Below are positions 1-6,317 of a stretch of 18,371 bases of DNA, in pieces. The DNA lies in contig JAJYOH010000041.1 of assembly GCA_021796315.1 (NCBI GenBank), forward strand, positions 1 through 18,371, given 5' to 3'. The position numbers were made by a program, and so were the translations under genes. The number at the start of each line of letters is the position of its first letter. Within the stretch, counting starts at the first letter, position 1. The notes beneath the pieces are model-generated. The model worked only from the letters and a program-made list of their open reading frames with translations. It was not told where the DNA came from and ran no database searches. Origin of the DNA: Chloroflexota bacterium. Lineage in GTDB: Bacteria > Chloroflexota > Anaerolineae > Anaerolineales > Villigracilaceae.

Positions 1-108
1 CTGTTCAAGCGCAACAAAGTGCGCATCCAAGATTTCATGGAGAGGGAGGCAGCTCTTGACGTGGCGGATACATCCAACCCTGCCACTGCCGCTGGCAAAG
101 CCCATTAG
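1..108 (+). CDS. C-terminal end of probable PTS sugar transporter subunit IIC (partial)
   Basis: An open frame enters from the left edge and ends in TAG at 106-108, giving 35 residues that start LFKRNKVRIQDF and end AAGKAH. The segment is polar and charged with no membrane helix, as expected for the cytoplasmic tail of a multi-spanning permease. The assignment as a galactitol-type IIC component rests on context: IIA and IIB genes of the same PTS type follow directly on the same strand, and such systems normally have a separate IIC gene. The visible residues alone do not identify the family. It could be another membrane protein of the same operon. Confidence 0.45.
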   Translation: MFKRNKVRIQDFMEREAALDVADTSNPATAAGKAH

Positions 109-123
109 TCTTACTACTAATGG
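102..123 (+). repeat. Short inverted repeat over the stop codon of the upstream gene
   Basis: CCATTAGT (102-109) and ACTAATGG (116-123) are perfect inverted copies around a 6-nt loop. The left arm contains the TAG stop of the upstream frame. It is AT-rich and has no following T-run, so a transcript hairpin is possible but a terminator is unlikely. Confidence 0.35.
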
Positions 124-165
124 AAGTGAATTCAACGAAGCCTAAGAAGATAGCATCTCAATAAA

Positions 166-207
166 AAGCAGGGGCACGCGGACGGATCTACCGTTGTGCC
201 CCTGCTT
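166..207 (+). terminator. GC-rich hairpin between the IIC and IIA genes, possible terminator or attenuator
   Basis: AAGCAGGGGCAC (166-177) pairs perfectly with GTGCCCCTGCTT (196-207). The 18-nt loop contains an inner ACGG/CCGT pairing that could extend the structure. The following bases (GTTTGATAA) form only a weak T-run. Lying between PTS genes that should be co-expressed, it may be an attenuator, a partial terminator or a processing and stability element that lowers IIA/IIB expression relative to IIC. Which of these applies cannot be told from sequence. Confidence 0.5.
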
Positions 208-240
208 GTTTGATAAGGATCAGAAAAACAAAGGATCGCT

Positions 241-702
241 ATGGCCGAAATTGTGATCAATGAAACGCTTATTGAACTGGGCGTGGATGTACCATCCAAG
301 GAACAGGTCATCCGGATCTTGGCTGATAAGCTCTATTTCTTTAACTATGTCAAAGATGGCTATTATGAGAATGTCATCAGGCGCGAAAAGGATTTTCCGA
401 CTGGCTTACCGACTGTCATCCCGATTTCGGTCTGTCACACTGAAGCTCAGTATGTAAACCAAAGTGCCCTAGCTCTGGGTACGCTTGCCCATCCGATCGA
501 GTTTCAGGAAATGGGTACACCCGAAAGAACAGTTCAGGCGGAGATCGTCTTTCTGTTGGCTCTGAATGATCCGAAGGAACAAGTCCCCTGGTTAAAGAAA
601 ATGGCATCCGTTTTCAAGAACCGCGAAGCCCTGGAAACAATCAGGGACGCCAGCAGCAAAGTTGATCTAGCCGGATACTTGAGAAAATTGTTCCTCAGTT
701 AA
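241..702 (+). CDS. PTS sugar transporter subunit IIA (galactitol/fructose-type EIIA domain)
   Basis: A 153-residue stand-alone IIA protein. It receives phosphate from HPr on a histidine and passes it to the cognate IIB in the cytoplasm. The family is recognised from the fructose/mannitol EIIA fold: REKDFPTGLPT at 48-58, followed by the active-site strand ISVCHTEAQYV, with His66 the likely phosphorylated residue, then the hydrophobic VFLLAL strand. The REKDFPTGLPT segment resembles GatA-type proteins in particular. The length matches single-domain IIA proteins. An AAAGGA ribosome-binding site precedes the ATG at 241. The IIB gene starts 57 nt downstream, so the two are probably co-transcribed. 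The sugar cannot be assigned; galactitol or a related polyol or pentose is only a family-level guess. Confidence 0.85.
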   Translation: MAEIVINETLIELGVDVPSKEQVIRILADKLYFFNYVKDGYYENVIRREKDFPTGLPTVIPISVCHTEAQYVNQSALALGTLAHPIEFQEMGTPERTVQAEIVFLLALNDPKEQVPWLKKMASVFKNREALETIRDASSKVDLAGYLRKLFLS

Positions 703-759
703 CTATTCTGGTATCATAATATTCATAATCTGCTTCGACGTAATAAGGAAAGGATCGAT

Positions 760-1080
760 ATGGCAAAAACCACACTTACCGTTTTGGCAGTCTGTGGGTC
801 TGGTGTCGTCAGTTCCTCGATGATTGCCCAAAAACTTGAGGATATTCTCAAACCGTTTGGTGTACAGCCGCGGGTCATTGGCTTGCTGCCCAACTCGGTG
901 CAAGAATACGTTGATCGCGGCGGTATTGATTTCGTCGTCTCTACCAGCCCCATCCCCGGGACGATCTCCGTTCCGGTAGTTAAGGGTGTCGCCCTGTTAA
1001 CCGGGTTTGGGGAAGAGGAGTGCATAGAAGAAATCAAAAGGGTTGTTAAGGAAATCCTAGCCAAGAAGAGCTCTGCATAA
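760..1080 (+). CDS. PTS sugar transporter subunit IIB (galactitol-type)
   Basis: A 106-residue IIB protein. It accepts phosphate from IIA on a cysteine and transfers it to the sugar as the sugar passes through IIC. The N-terminal P-loop-like segment VLAVCGSGVVSSSM has the expected active cysteine at position 12 and matches the C-G-S/T-G-V-x-S signature of the GatB and lactose/cellobiose IIB group. The predicted pattern is a Rossmann-like beta strand, the active loop, then helix QKLEDILKPFG. AAGGAAAGGA sits 6-8 nt upstream of the ATG at 760. Together with the preceding IIA and the upstream IIC fragment it makes a complete enzyme II of separate subunits. Nothing in it looks degraded. Confidence 0.87.
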   Translation: MAKTTLTVLAVCGSGVVSSSMIAQKLEDILKPFGVQPRVIGLLPNSVQEYVDRGGIDFVVSTSPIPGTISVPVVKGVALLTGFGEEECIEEIKRVVKEILAKKSSA

Positions 1081-1162
1081 CGGCATCCATTTCATCCAAT
1101 GTTCACTGAACCTATGCTTTGGCGATTGAAACCTTTCATTCGCGAAGGTGCAATTGACCTAA

Positions 1163-1369
1163 CCTAAACCCGGCTTCGCTTACGCAAGAGCTCGGAGAAT
1201 AGTTGTTTTTCTTGGTGGAAGCAATATTCAATATCACATTGGCTTCGGTAGTTTAAATGATGTCCGTGATAAAATTGTTCAGCGCATCCATACATTACGA
1301 TTAGGTAACGGGGAAATTTTGGCTGCTTCCCATACAATCACAGTTGGTTGTAACGTTGGTCAACTTTAA
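1163..1369 (+). pseudogene. Degenerate C-terminal fragment of a uroporphyrinogen-decarboxylase-like protein
   Basis: The 384-nt gap between the IIB and regulator genes has no intact ORF. The frame 1202-1369 encodes FLGGSNIQYHIGFGSLNDV followed by RDKIVQRI, LGNGEILAASHTI and a stop. This tracks the C-terminal part of URO-D superfamily proteins (methyltransferase-like relatives included), where a W/F-x-G-G-x-x-x-Q strand is followed by an L/I-x-F-G-T/S-x-x-x-V-R turn, then R-R-I and a G-G-G-Y-I-L-A-x-S-H strand. The frame opens only at a stop codon at 1160-1162, has no start, and the rest of the usual ~350-residue gene is absent. I read it as a relic of a deleted gene that once lay in the PTS operon. 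The match is by eye. Confidence 0.45.
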
Positions 1370-1464
1370 GACCACGGACTGGAAAGCATTAATGTGGAGC
1401 CATTATCTTATTCTAATATAAGCGTCACTATCTTTTTGTTTGACAGACCTGCCTGAAGCTGACC

Positions 1465-2415
1465 ATGCCAGATCAGAAACGCCTTGAAATGATCGCTGAA
1501 ATCGCCCGATTATATTATGAGGAAAAGCACAACCTCAAAGAGATCGGTCGGATTTTTGACATCTCATCCTCCTCGGTCTCGCGACTAATCCATGAAGCCC
1601 ACGATCTCAAGATCGTGCAGGTGGTTATACGTTATCCCTTCCTGACCGACCCTACTCTCGGGAAACAACTCCAGCAACATCTGGCGCTTAAAGACGTTTA
1701 TGTTCTGTCTGATTTCCAAGGTCCCTACCAAGAGATGGTTAACCGCGTTGGGAGGTTGGCTGCTCGTGTCCTGGAGGAACGCTTAAGCGATGACATGACC
1801 CTCGGCATCTCGCTCGGAAATGCTGTTGCTATCACTGCCCGGGCGTTCGTAATGGCGCAACCCATCCGTGGTTTGGTTATCCGCTTGCAAGGCGCCAACG
1901 AAAATGAGATTATGGAGGGTACCGATTTGGCTCAGATCTTCTCACGCCAGTTGAGCAATGAGTTCAAGATCATCCCTTCACCTTGGATCATGCAGAACCG
2001 TGAAACTTGTGATCTTATACTATTGGAGCCAACCGTCAAAGAGGCTATTCGAATGGCAGAATGCTCGGATATTGCACTTGTCGGGATCGGTACACTCGAT
2101 CCCTCGTTATCTACACTACTGAACAATAAACTGATAAGCCTGGATGAATTGAATGAACTCAAAGCCGCGGGTGCGGCAGGTGAAATTTGCGGCAAGTACT
2201 TCGATAGTCACGGCAACGTCATGGATGTGGAATTTAACCACCGCTCGGTCTCGATCGCGATAGAGAAGCTTCGTGATATCGAAACCGTTATAGGTGTAGC
2301 TGCCGGCTCGGCCAAGGTAGATTCCATCCTAGGCGCTATTCGGGGTCACCTGATCAATGTATTAGTCACGAATGCTGAAGCTGCCCGCTTGCTGCTTGAG
2401 CGGGACAATGTTTGA
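1465..2415 (+). CDS. SorC/DeoR-family sugar-binding transcriptional regulator
   Basis: A 316-residue DNA-binding regulator, presumably of the adjacent PTS genes. Residues about 6-50 form the helix-turn-helix typical of SorC proteins: IARLYYEEKHNLKEIGRIF, then ISSSSVSRLIHEAHDLKIV. The rest (about 58-316) is the NagB-like phosphosugar-binding effector domain. Its landmarks are TLGISLGNAVAITA, the VGIGTLDPS glycine motif, a GAAGEICGKYFD segment and the C-terminal VIGVAAGSAKVDSILGAIRG. The length is standard for the family. No strong ribosome-binding site precedes ATG 1465; the in-frame ATG at 1489 would still keep the HTH. By family knowledge such proteins bind phosphorylated sugars and act as repressors or activators of nearby catabolic operons. 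The ligand and mode here are unknown. Confidence 0.88.
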   Translation: MPDQKRLEMIAEIARLYYEEKHNLKEIGRIFDISSSSVSRLIHEAHDLKIVQVVIRYPFLTDPTLGKQLQQHLALKDVYVLSDFQGPYQEMVNRVGRLAARVLEERLSDDMTLGISLGNAVAITARAFVMAQPIRGLVIRLQGANENEIMEGTDLAQIFSRQLSNEFKIIPSPWIMQNRETCDLILLEPTVKEAIRMAECSDIALVGIGTLDPSLSTLLNNKLISLDELNELKAAGAAGEICGKYFDSHGNVMDVEFNHRSVSIAIEKLRDIETVIGVAAGSAKVDSILGAIRGHLINVLVTNAEAARLLLERDNV

Positions 2416-2457
2416 CTTGTTCACAATGATAAACATCTTTCAAGAAAGAAAAGTCCG

Positions 2458-2727
2458 ATGCCAGAGATAGAACTTACCATCAACAATAAAGTAGGGCTGC
2501 ACGCTCGTCCAGCTTCCTTATTAGTGCAGGAGGCCAATAAATTTGAAAGCGATATCATGGTCATTAACGGGGACACATCAGCTGATGGCAAGAGTATTTT
2601 GGATATCCTTCTTTTAGGAGCAAATCAGGGTTCTGTTATTACAGTGCGTGCTGAAGGAACGGATGCAGAATCTGCTTTGAATGCCTTAAAAAAACTCCAC
2701 GCGCAAAATTTTGGTGAAAAAGAATAA
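2458..2727 (+). CDS. ptsH: Phosphocarrier protein HPr
   Basis: An 89-residue HPr. It carries phosphate from enzyme I to the IIA protein in the cytoplasm. The active-site motif VGLHARPAS places the phosphorylated histidine at His15. The regulatory serine region DGKSILDILLLGA places a serine at position 46, the site that HPr kinase/phosphorylase modifies in many bacteria. The length is the family norm. A purine-rich AAGAAAAG precedes the ATG. It lies 42 nt after the SorC-type regulator, so the order is IIA, IIB, regulator, HPr. No enzyme I gene is in view. HPr encoded inside a sugar-specific PTS locus suggests a dedicated paralogue, but whether the genome has another HPr cannot be seen here. 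Confidence 0.92.
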   Translation: MPEIELTINNKVGLHARPASLLVQEANKFESDIMVINGDTSADGKSILDILLLGANQGSVITVRAEGTDAESALNALKKLHAQNFGEKE

Positions 2728-2875
2728 AGAATTCTTTTATACTTTCACGATTTTGAATTTATCGCGAACACCTATTGGGTGGGGGAACTTATCGATTAGC
2801 CTGATATAAGTACTCTAATACAAGAAACAACATATGACAATCCGTCGAATTAGAGTCGAAAGCGAATTCAACATA

Positions 2876-2910
2876 AAAGATCCCGAGGGAATACAACTCT
2901 CGGGATCTTT
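2876..2910. terminator. Strong bidirectional rho-independent terminator
   Basis: AAAGATCCCGAG (2876-2887) and CTCGGGATCTTT (2899-2910) form a perfect 12-bp stem with an 11-nt loop. A/T-rich ends on both sides allow use on either strand. It lies between the plus-strand HPr gene and the convergent minus-strand comM remnant. The 148 nt between HPr and this hairpin hold only a short AT-rich palindrome (2726-2737) and nothing else I can support. Confidence 0.8.
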
Positions 2911-2962
2911 CATATTCGCTAGCCAATAAGAATTATTTTTCTATTGCCCAACAATCACCTGA

Positions 2963-3500
2963 CTATCCCATCATGATCTTTGGACGATATTGCAAGGACT
3001 CCGCCAAATGTACTGATTGAATCTTCTCTTCCCCTGCCAGGTCAGCAATCGTGCGTGCCAGTTTCAACACACGATGATACTCACGTGCCGATAGATTGAG
3101 TTGCGTCATTGCTGAGCGCATCAGGCTTTGACTTTGATCGTCCAATTTGCAAAACTGACGAATCTCCCTGACGCGTATATCTGCATTAGAAATTATGCCT
3201 TTTGATTCTCCATTCGAAAAACGCTCATTTTGAATATCTCGTGCAGCTTGAACACGTCCCCGAATAACTTCGCTAGACTCCCCTATTCGATCACCGCTCA
3301 ATTTCTCGTAATCCACACGCGGCACTTCAATGTTAATGTCAATACGGTCAAGGTCCGGAGATTCGCTTTTGGTATTTCGTAACCGCTGAGGGCGCACACG
3401 TGCAGAGTTTGAGCGAATCGCCATAATAGCCGCACAGGCAGGGATATACACAATCGGACAAATTTTTCGTGCCTGGCGAAAAATAGAAAGGTGATTTTGA
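2963..3500 (-). pseudogene. comM: Frameshifted, 5'-truncated comM (Mg-chelatase-like AAA ATPase, YifB family)
   Basis: The longest frame (3451 to 2963) carries the C-terminal Mg-chelatase-like domain of ComM/YifB: DLDRIDINIEVPRVDYEKL, the AARDIQNERF segment, then LNLSAREYHRVLKLARTIAD and the C-terminal helix IQSVHLAESLQYRP. The sequence just upstream in the gene lies in another frame: CGYYGDSLKLCTCAPS, then KYQKRISGP. In intact ComM these are continuous (K-Y-Q-K-R-I-S-G-P-L-L-D-R-I-D-I). About two bases are missing near 3350-3356, so the frame breaks exactly there. Above the CGYYGD segment similarity fades in mixed frames, and the N-terminal 300 or so residues, including the Walker A motif, are absent. 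Intact ComM is about 500 residues and acts in DNA branch migration during natural transformation. Confidence 0.8.
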
Positions 3501-3650
3501 AAGCTTTTCGCATTTTATAGAACATTGAAGACCAAGATAACGGATCGAGCTGCAAGTGGCCACTCGCGGATAGCGCACTTTCTTAAAAGCAATCTTTCAG
3601 AGATATCGCTATGGATAGATGAGCTCTAATATCTGATGAAATCCCCGCCC

Positions 3651-3690
3651 GAAATATCTGCTGGATGAGGGATGAGGCATCTAGCCAAAA
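3651..3690 (+). repeat. Diverged direct repeat, copy 1
   Basis: The stretch starting AAATATCTGCTGGATGA and ending GCATCTAGCCAAAACAG closely resembles 3844-3880 on the same strand, with a few substitutions and a 6-base length difference. The two copies flank the orphan terminator at 3747-3773. I do not recognise the element. Confidence 0.45.
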
Positions 3691-3720
3691 CAGACCCTGT
3701 CAAAGCCGAGATCGCAGGTC

Positions 3721-3738
3721 CGATCCCCGTCGGGATCG
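3721..3738. repeat. Short hairpin next to the orphan terminator
   Basis: CGATCCC (3721-3727) and GGGATCG (3732-3738) form a 7-bp stem with a 4-nt loop. It precedes the terminator hairpin by 8 nt, and the octamer GATCGCAG occurs just before and again at its right arm. Function unknown. Confidence 0.4.
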
Positions 3739-3746
3739 CAGAGATA

Positions 3747-3773
3747 AAAATCGCTCCTCAAAGGAGCGATTTT
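3747..3773. terminator. Orphan rho-independent terminator in the decay zone
   Basis: AAAATCGCTCCT (3747-3758) pairs perfectly with AGGAGCGATTTT (3762-3773) around a 3-nt loop, with A and T runs at the two ends. No intact gene ends into it on either strand, so it is probably left over from a deleted gene. It would still shield the neighbouring units from read-through. Confidence 0.8.
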
Positions 3774-3843
3774 GTTTCGTATCAACTTATGAATCTCTTC
3801 AGCTACCTCATTCCAGCAAGTGGTCCCTTGTGATTATTATCCC

Positions 3844-3880
3844 AAAATATCTGGTGGATGATGCATGTAGCCAAGACAGT
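3844..3880 (+). repeat. Diverged direct repeat, copy 2
   Basis: AAAATATCTGGTGGATGATG followed by CATGTAGCCAAGACAG is the second copy of the 3651-3690 sequence. It directly precedes and slightly overlaps the MarR-like fragment. One possibility is a duplication left by recombination or by an excised element. No terminal inverted repeats or target-site duplications could be identified. Confidence 0.45.
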
Positions 3881-4056
3881 TGCTTGTAGGCGAGCAATCG
3901 CTCACCGACCGGCGGCAGGTTTATGTAACATTGTCATCGAAGGGGCTGGCGATCCTCGAACAACTATCTGCCATCCACAAGGAAGAACTGCGCCGCATGT
4001 TGCCTGAGCTTCAACAATTGGTTGAGCAATTGTCAACTGATGGGATTAAAGCTTGA
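3871..4056 (+). pseudogene. C-terminal remnant of a MarR-family transcriptional regulator
   Basis: The frame ending in TGA at 4054-4056 encodes LTDRRQVYVTLSSKGLAILE and then QLSAIHKEELRRMLPELQQL. D-R-R-x-V-x-V-x-L-T/S-x-K-G is the wing of the MarR winged helix, and the following helix, with its H-K-E-E-L-R-R-M-L-P-E-L pattern, is the C-terminal dimerisation helix. The frame has a stop at 3868-3870 and no start, and the N-terminal ~90 residues with the recognition helix are missing. The protein cannot bind DNA as it stands. The upstream edge coincides with a direct repeat, which suggests a rearrangement breakpoint. Confidence 0.7.
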
Positions 4057-4070
4057 AGTAACCTTTGGAT

Positions 4071-4097
4071 CCGGAAACGATTATGCTTCCGGGTTTT
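4071..4097 (+). terminator. Terminator-like hairpin after the MarR remnant
   Basis: CCGGAA (4071-4076) pairs with TTCCGG (4087-4092) around a 10-nt loop, followed by GTTTTGTTT on the plus strand. The stem is short, but position and T-run fit a terminator for the former MarR gene that ends 14 nt upstream. Confidence 0.55.
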
Positions 4098-4164
4098 GTT
4101 TAAACGATTCAGTTCAATGCACATCCCCTGAGTATTGAAGTGGCTTGCGAGCAGCCTGCATTGA

Positions 4165-4455
4165 TTACTTGCTTATCGCTTTCCATAAATTGTCTAGCAA
4201 AGTCTCTAATTCGATGTTGTAGCTCTTGGCGACATAATTAAGCGAACAAAACCGCATCAAGTAACAGCCGACACAGTCTGTTTTGAGCACGATCCATGTA
4301 TGGATGGTTTCGGGATGTTGTTGGATCACTTCAGCCACAGTCTGGTTTGAGTCCAGTGTGACGGTTTTCAGTCCACGACTCGTTGGCGCAGGATGTAAGT
4401 CGCTGGGAATTCCTGCGCAGGATCGTAATATCCCCCATGGGCACAGGGTTGGCAC
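4165..4455 (-). CDS. Small DUF1858-type protein (hybrid-cluster/ScdA-associated domain)
   Basis: The last 68 residues form a recognisable DUF1858-like domain: VTLDSNQTVAEVIQQHPETI, then LKTDCVGCYLMRFCSLNYVA and a C-terminal IELETLLDNLWKAI helix. The D-C-V-G-C ... F-C pattern is typical; members are small proteins or N-terminal modules found with hybrid-cluster and di-iron repair proteins, but their role is not settled. The start is doubtful. The ATG at 4455 overlaps fmdE by 88 nt and adds a non-homologous leader (MPTLCPWGIL). The domain really begins near 4371, where a CTG codon overlaps the fmdE TGA as CTGA. It may start at this CTG by translational coupling, or be joined to FmdE by frameshifting. 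It is the last gene of the nar-linked series, and no terminator is obvious downstream. Confidence 0.7.
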   Translation of the reverse strand: MPTLCPWGILRSCAGIPSDLHPAPTSRGLKTVTLDSNQTVAEVIQQHPETIHTWIVLKTDCVGCYLMRFCSLNYVAKSYNIELETLLDNLWKAISK

Positions 4456-4991
4456 AGGATGTTTCCATCAAGGACCACTTCGCGCTCATTGATAATTTCC
4501 TCGCCGCATTGCTCACAGGTAACACGCACACCAGCGCGGCTGAGAATGTTTTTGATCGATGCGTTCAAGAATACTGACTGGATAGTTAATAGCTCGTCAT
4601 CAAGCATTGACTGGTAAGCCTGTAGTTGTGCAAAGTAATGGCGGCATTCGTCTCCAGCGTAGTCGAATGCCAGTTGACGCACATCAAGCCGAGGGGCGAT
4701 CCTAAATGCCTGTTCGTCCTCCACATTCACAAAGGTGGCGGCAATCTTTCCATAGTCCTCGATCCGTAATGTGCGATGTCCAACCGTGCAACCGGTAGCG
4801 GCTTCGATGCCGTCGGCGAAACAGCCGTCGGTTTCGAGGATGACCAGCAGGCGCTTGTCATGTCTGGGGAGTTCCAGTCCCAACGTGGCAACGCCTGCCA
4901 GCCCAATGCGCGCACCTAACACTTGGCGCGGACAGAGATGGCTGTGACGCGCAGATGATATTTCGAGTAGGCCTGTTAGCGCAGTATCCAT
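4368..4991 (-). CDS. FmdE-family protein with C-terminal zinc-binding motif
   Basis: A 207-residue member of the FmdE (formylmethanofuran dehydrogenase subunit E-like) family. The FmdE signature covers residues 13-90: SARHSHLCPRQVLGARIG, then the ETDGCFADGIEAATGCTVG strand-loop with Cys57 and Cys68, and GKIAATFVNV. The C-terminal part carries two CxxC pairs (Cys159/162 and Cys180/183, in CEQCGEE and CQPCAHG), a likely treble-clef zinc site. The original FmdE came from a methanogen molybdenum-enzyme operon, and relatives often accompany molybdoenzyme genes. A role in molybdenum cofactor supply or nitrate reductase maturation is therefore plausible, but that is inference. It starts 14 nt after narK and meets the DUF1858 gene at its stop codon. 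Confidence 0.82.
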   Translation of the reverse strand: MDTALTGLLEISSARHSHLCPRQVLGARIGLAGVATLGLELPRHDKRLLVILETDGCFADGIEAATGCTVGHRTLRIEDYGKIAATFVNVEDEQAFRIAPRLDVRQLAFDYAGDECRHYFAQLQAYQSMLDDELLTIQSVFLNASIKNILSRAGVRVTCEQCGEEIINEREVVLDGNILCQPCAHGGYYDPAQEFPATYILRQRVVD

Positions 4992-5005
4992 AATTATTCG
5001 GATTG

Positions 5006-6301
5006 TCAGTCAGCGGCTGGCAGGGTAAGCGCTTTGGTATAGGAACCCTGGAGGACAAAGGCCAGCCCCAGCGAGATGAGCGCAAGCGCAATGTAAATCA
5101 CGAAACCCGTTGCGTAGCCGCCATCTCCCTGCCAGTGGACGAAAGTGCTCAACAAGGGTGGGATGGCGAAGCCGCCGAACGCGCCCAATCCGCCGACCCA
5201 GCCTGATGCACCGCCGACAGCCTGTGGCACTGCCTTCGGGACGAGTTTGAAGACTGCCGCGTTGGTCACGCCCATACCGAGCGCCATGACAAGTTCTGCC
5301 ATGAACGAAAGCCCGAAACCGTGCGAGAGCGTTAGTGCCAGTGCCCCAACCAGCATGACGAATAGAGAGATGATGGCCGTACGTTCGCCGCCGAGTCTGT
5401 CCGAGAGTGAACCACCCCAGATGCGCATTAGTGAAGTCAGGATGGAATAGGCCGCGGTCAGAACACCAGCTGTCACAGCAGAGACACCAAGGAAGGATTT
5501 CCAATAGATCGGTAGCCAGGCCGTCATGGCGAGGAAGCCTCCGAAGGAAGCGAAGTAAACTGCTGTGAGCGCCCACGTCTTCCAAATTTTAACAGATAGG
5601 AACAGGCTATCCTTGATATTCCCCGCAGGGAAAATTTCCTGCCCAGCTTTAACCGCAGCTTGACGCGCCAGTTCGGAGGCTAAACCCTTTGCCCGTAGTT
5701 GGAAATAAGGCGAATTGAGACCCGTGAAATAATACAAGACCGTCCCGAAAATCAACAGGAAGAGCCAAATCAGGTATGCGCCAGCTAGTCCCGCCGCTGT
5801 CAACGCGAGAGGCAGAATGAGCGTAAAAATGCCAGGCGCTAAGTTACCCACGCCTCCATAGATTCCCAATGCGCTCCCCTGCTTTGACTTGGGAGACCAG
5901 TACGACACTTGACCAATGCCTACCGAGAAGGTGGCAATGCCGCATCCGCTCAAAGCGCCAAGCAAGAGAATCAGCGGATACATCCCAGGCGTCAGGCGGT
6001 CGGGATAAAAACCGTAAATGGTCAGCGTCAGACCTAACATGCCGATAATGGAGAGACCGAGCAAAACCAAAAGCGGCTTGCGTCCGCCAGAAGTATCCAC
6101 CCAAGCAGCAAAGGGGATGCGTAACAGCGAACCCGTTAGGGAAGGAATCGCCACCAGAAAGCCGACCATCATGGGCGTCAACTGCATGACGTCCTTGAGT
6201 TTTTGGGCGGTCGTGCCAAACAATGCCACTGCCGCAAAGCCGATGAAAAATCCGAGCGTCGCGCCGAACAAACCGCGCTGAGGTGTACCTTTGATTTCCA
6301 T
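5006..6301 (-). CDS. narK: NarK-family nitrate/nitrite MFS transporter
   Basis: A 431-residue major facilitator protein with about 12 hydrophobic segments, the length of NarK1/NarK2 and NasA transporters. Both nitrate-signature glycine motifs are present: GGVGNLAPGIFT near 149-160 on helix 5 and GGASGWVGGLGAFGG near 363-377 on helix 11. The substrate-binding arginines of the family are visible as Arg61 (SLLRIPFAAWVD) and Arg293 (LMRIWGGSLSDR). The ATG at 6301 has GGAGAA 6-9 nt upstream and lies 16 nt after the narI stop, so it belongs to the nar operon. It would import nitrate or exchange it for nitrite at the cytoplasmic membrane, which the cytoplasmic active site of this NarG requires. Symport versus antiport cannot be decided here. 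Confidence 0.93.
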   Translation of the reverse strand: MEIKGTPQRGLFGATLGFFIGFAAVALFGTTAQKLKDVMQLTPMMVGFLVAIPSLTGSLLRIPFAAWVDTSGGRKPLLVLLGLSIIGMLGLTLTIYGFYPDRLTPGMYPLILLLGALSGCGIATFSVGIGQVSYWSPKSKQGSALGIYGGVGNLAPGIFTLILPLALTAAGLAGAYLIWLFLLIFGTVLYYFTGLNSPYFQLRAKGLASELARQAAVKAGQEIFPAGNIKDSLFLSVKIWKTWALTAVYFASFGGFLAMTAWLPIYWKSFLGVSAVTAGVLTAAYSILTSLMRIWGGSLSDRLGGERTAIISLFVMLVGALALTLSHGFGLSFMAELVMALGMGVTNAAVFKLVPKAVPQAVGGASGWVGGLGAFGGFAIPPLLSTFVHWQGDGGYATGFVIYIALALISLGLAFVLQGSYTKALTLPAAD

Positions 6302-6317
6302 GTGAGTTTTCTCCGTA

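Noticed and set aside
1440..1445. TTGACA hexamer upstream of the SorC-type regulator
   Set aside because: It lies 19 nt before the start codon, so a matching -10 box would fall at or inside the coding region; no suitable TATAAT-like box was found.
2726..2737. AAAGAATTCTTT palindrome right after the HPr stop, considered as a terminator
   Set aside because: The stem is AT-rich, without loop bases, and the true terminator with a 12-bp stem lies at 2876-2910.
3665..3889. Plus-strand 74-codon ORF in the decay zone
   Set aside because: It runs through a terminator hairpin and both direct repeats, has Arg/Ser-rich composition and no similarity I recognise. The MarR remnant lies in a different frame at its end.
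5010..5585. Second minus-strand frame of 191 codons inside narK
   Set aside because: Alternative frame of narK with no domain; the narK frame has the complete nitrate signatures.
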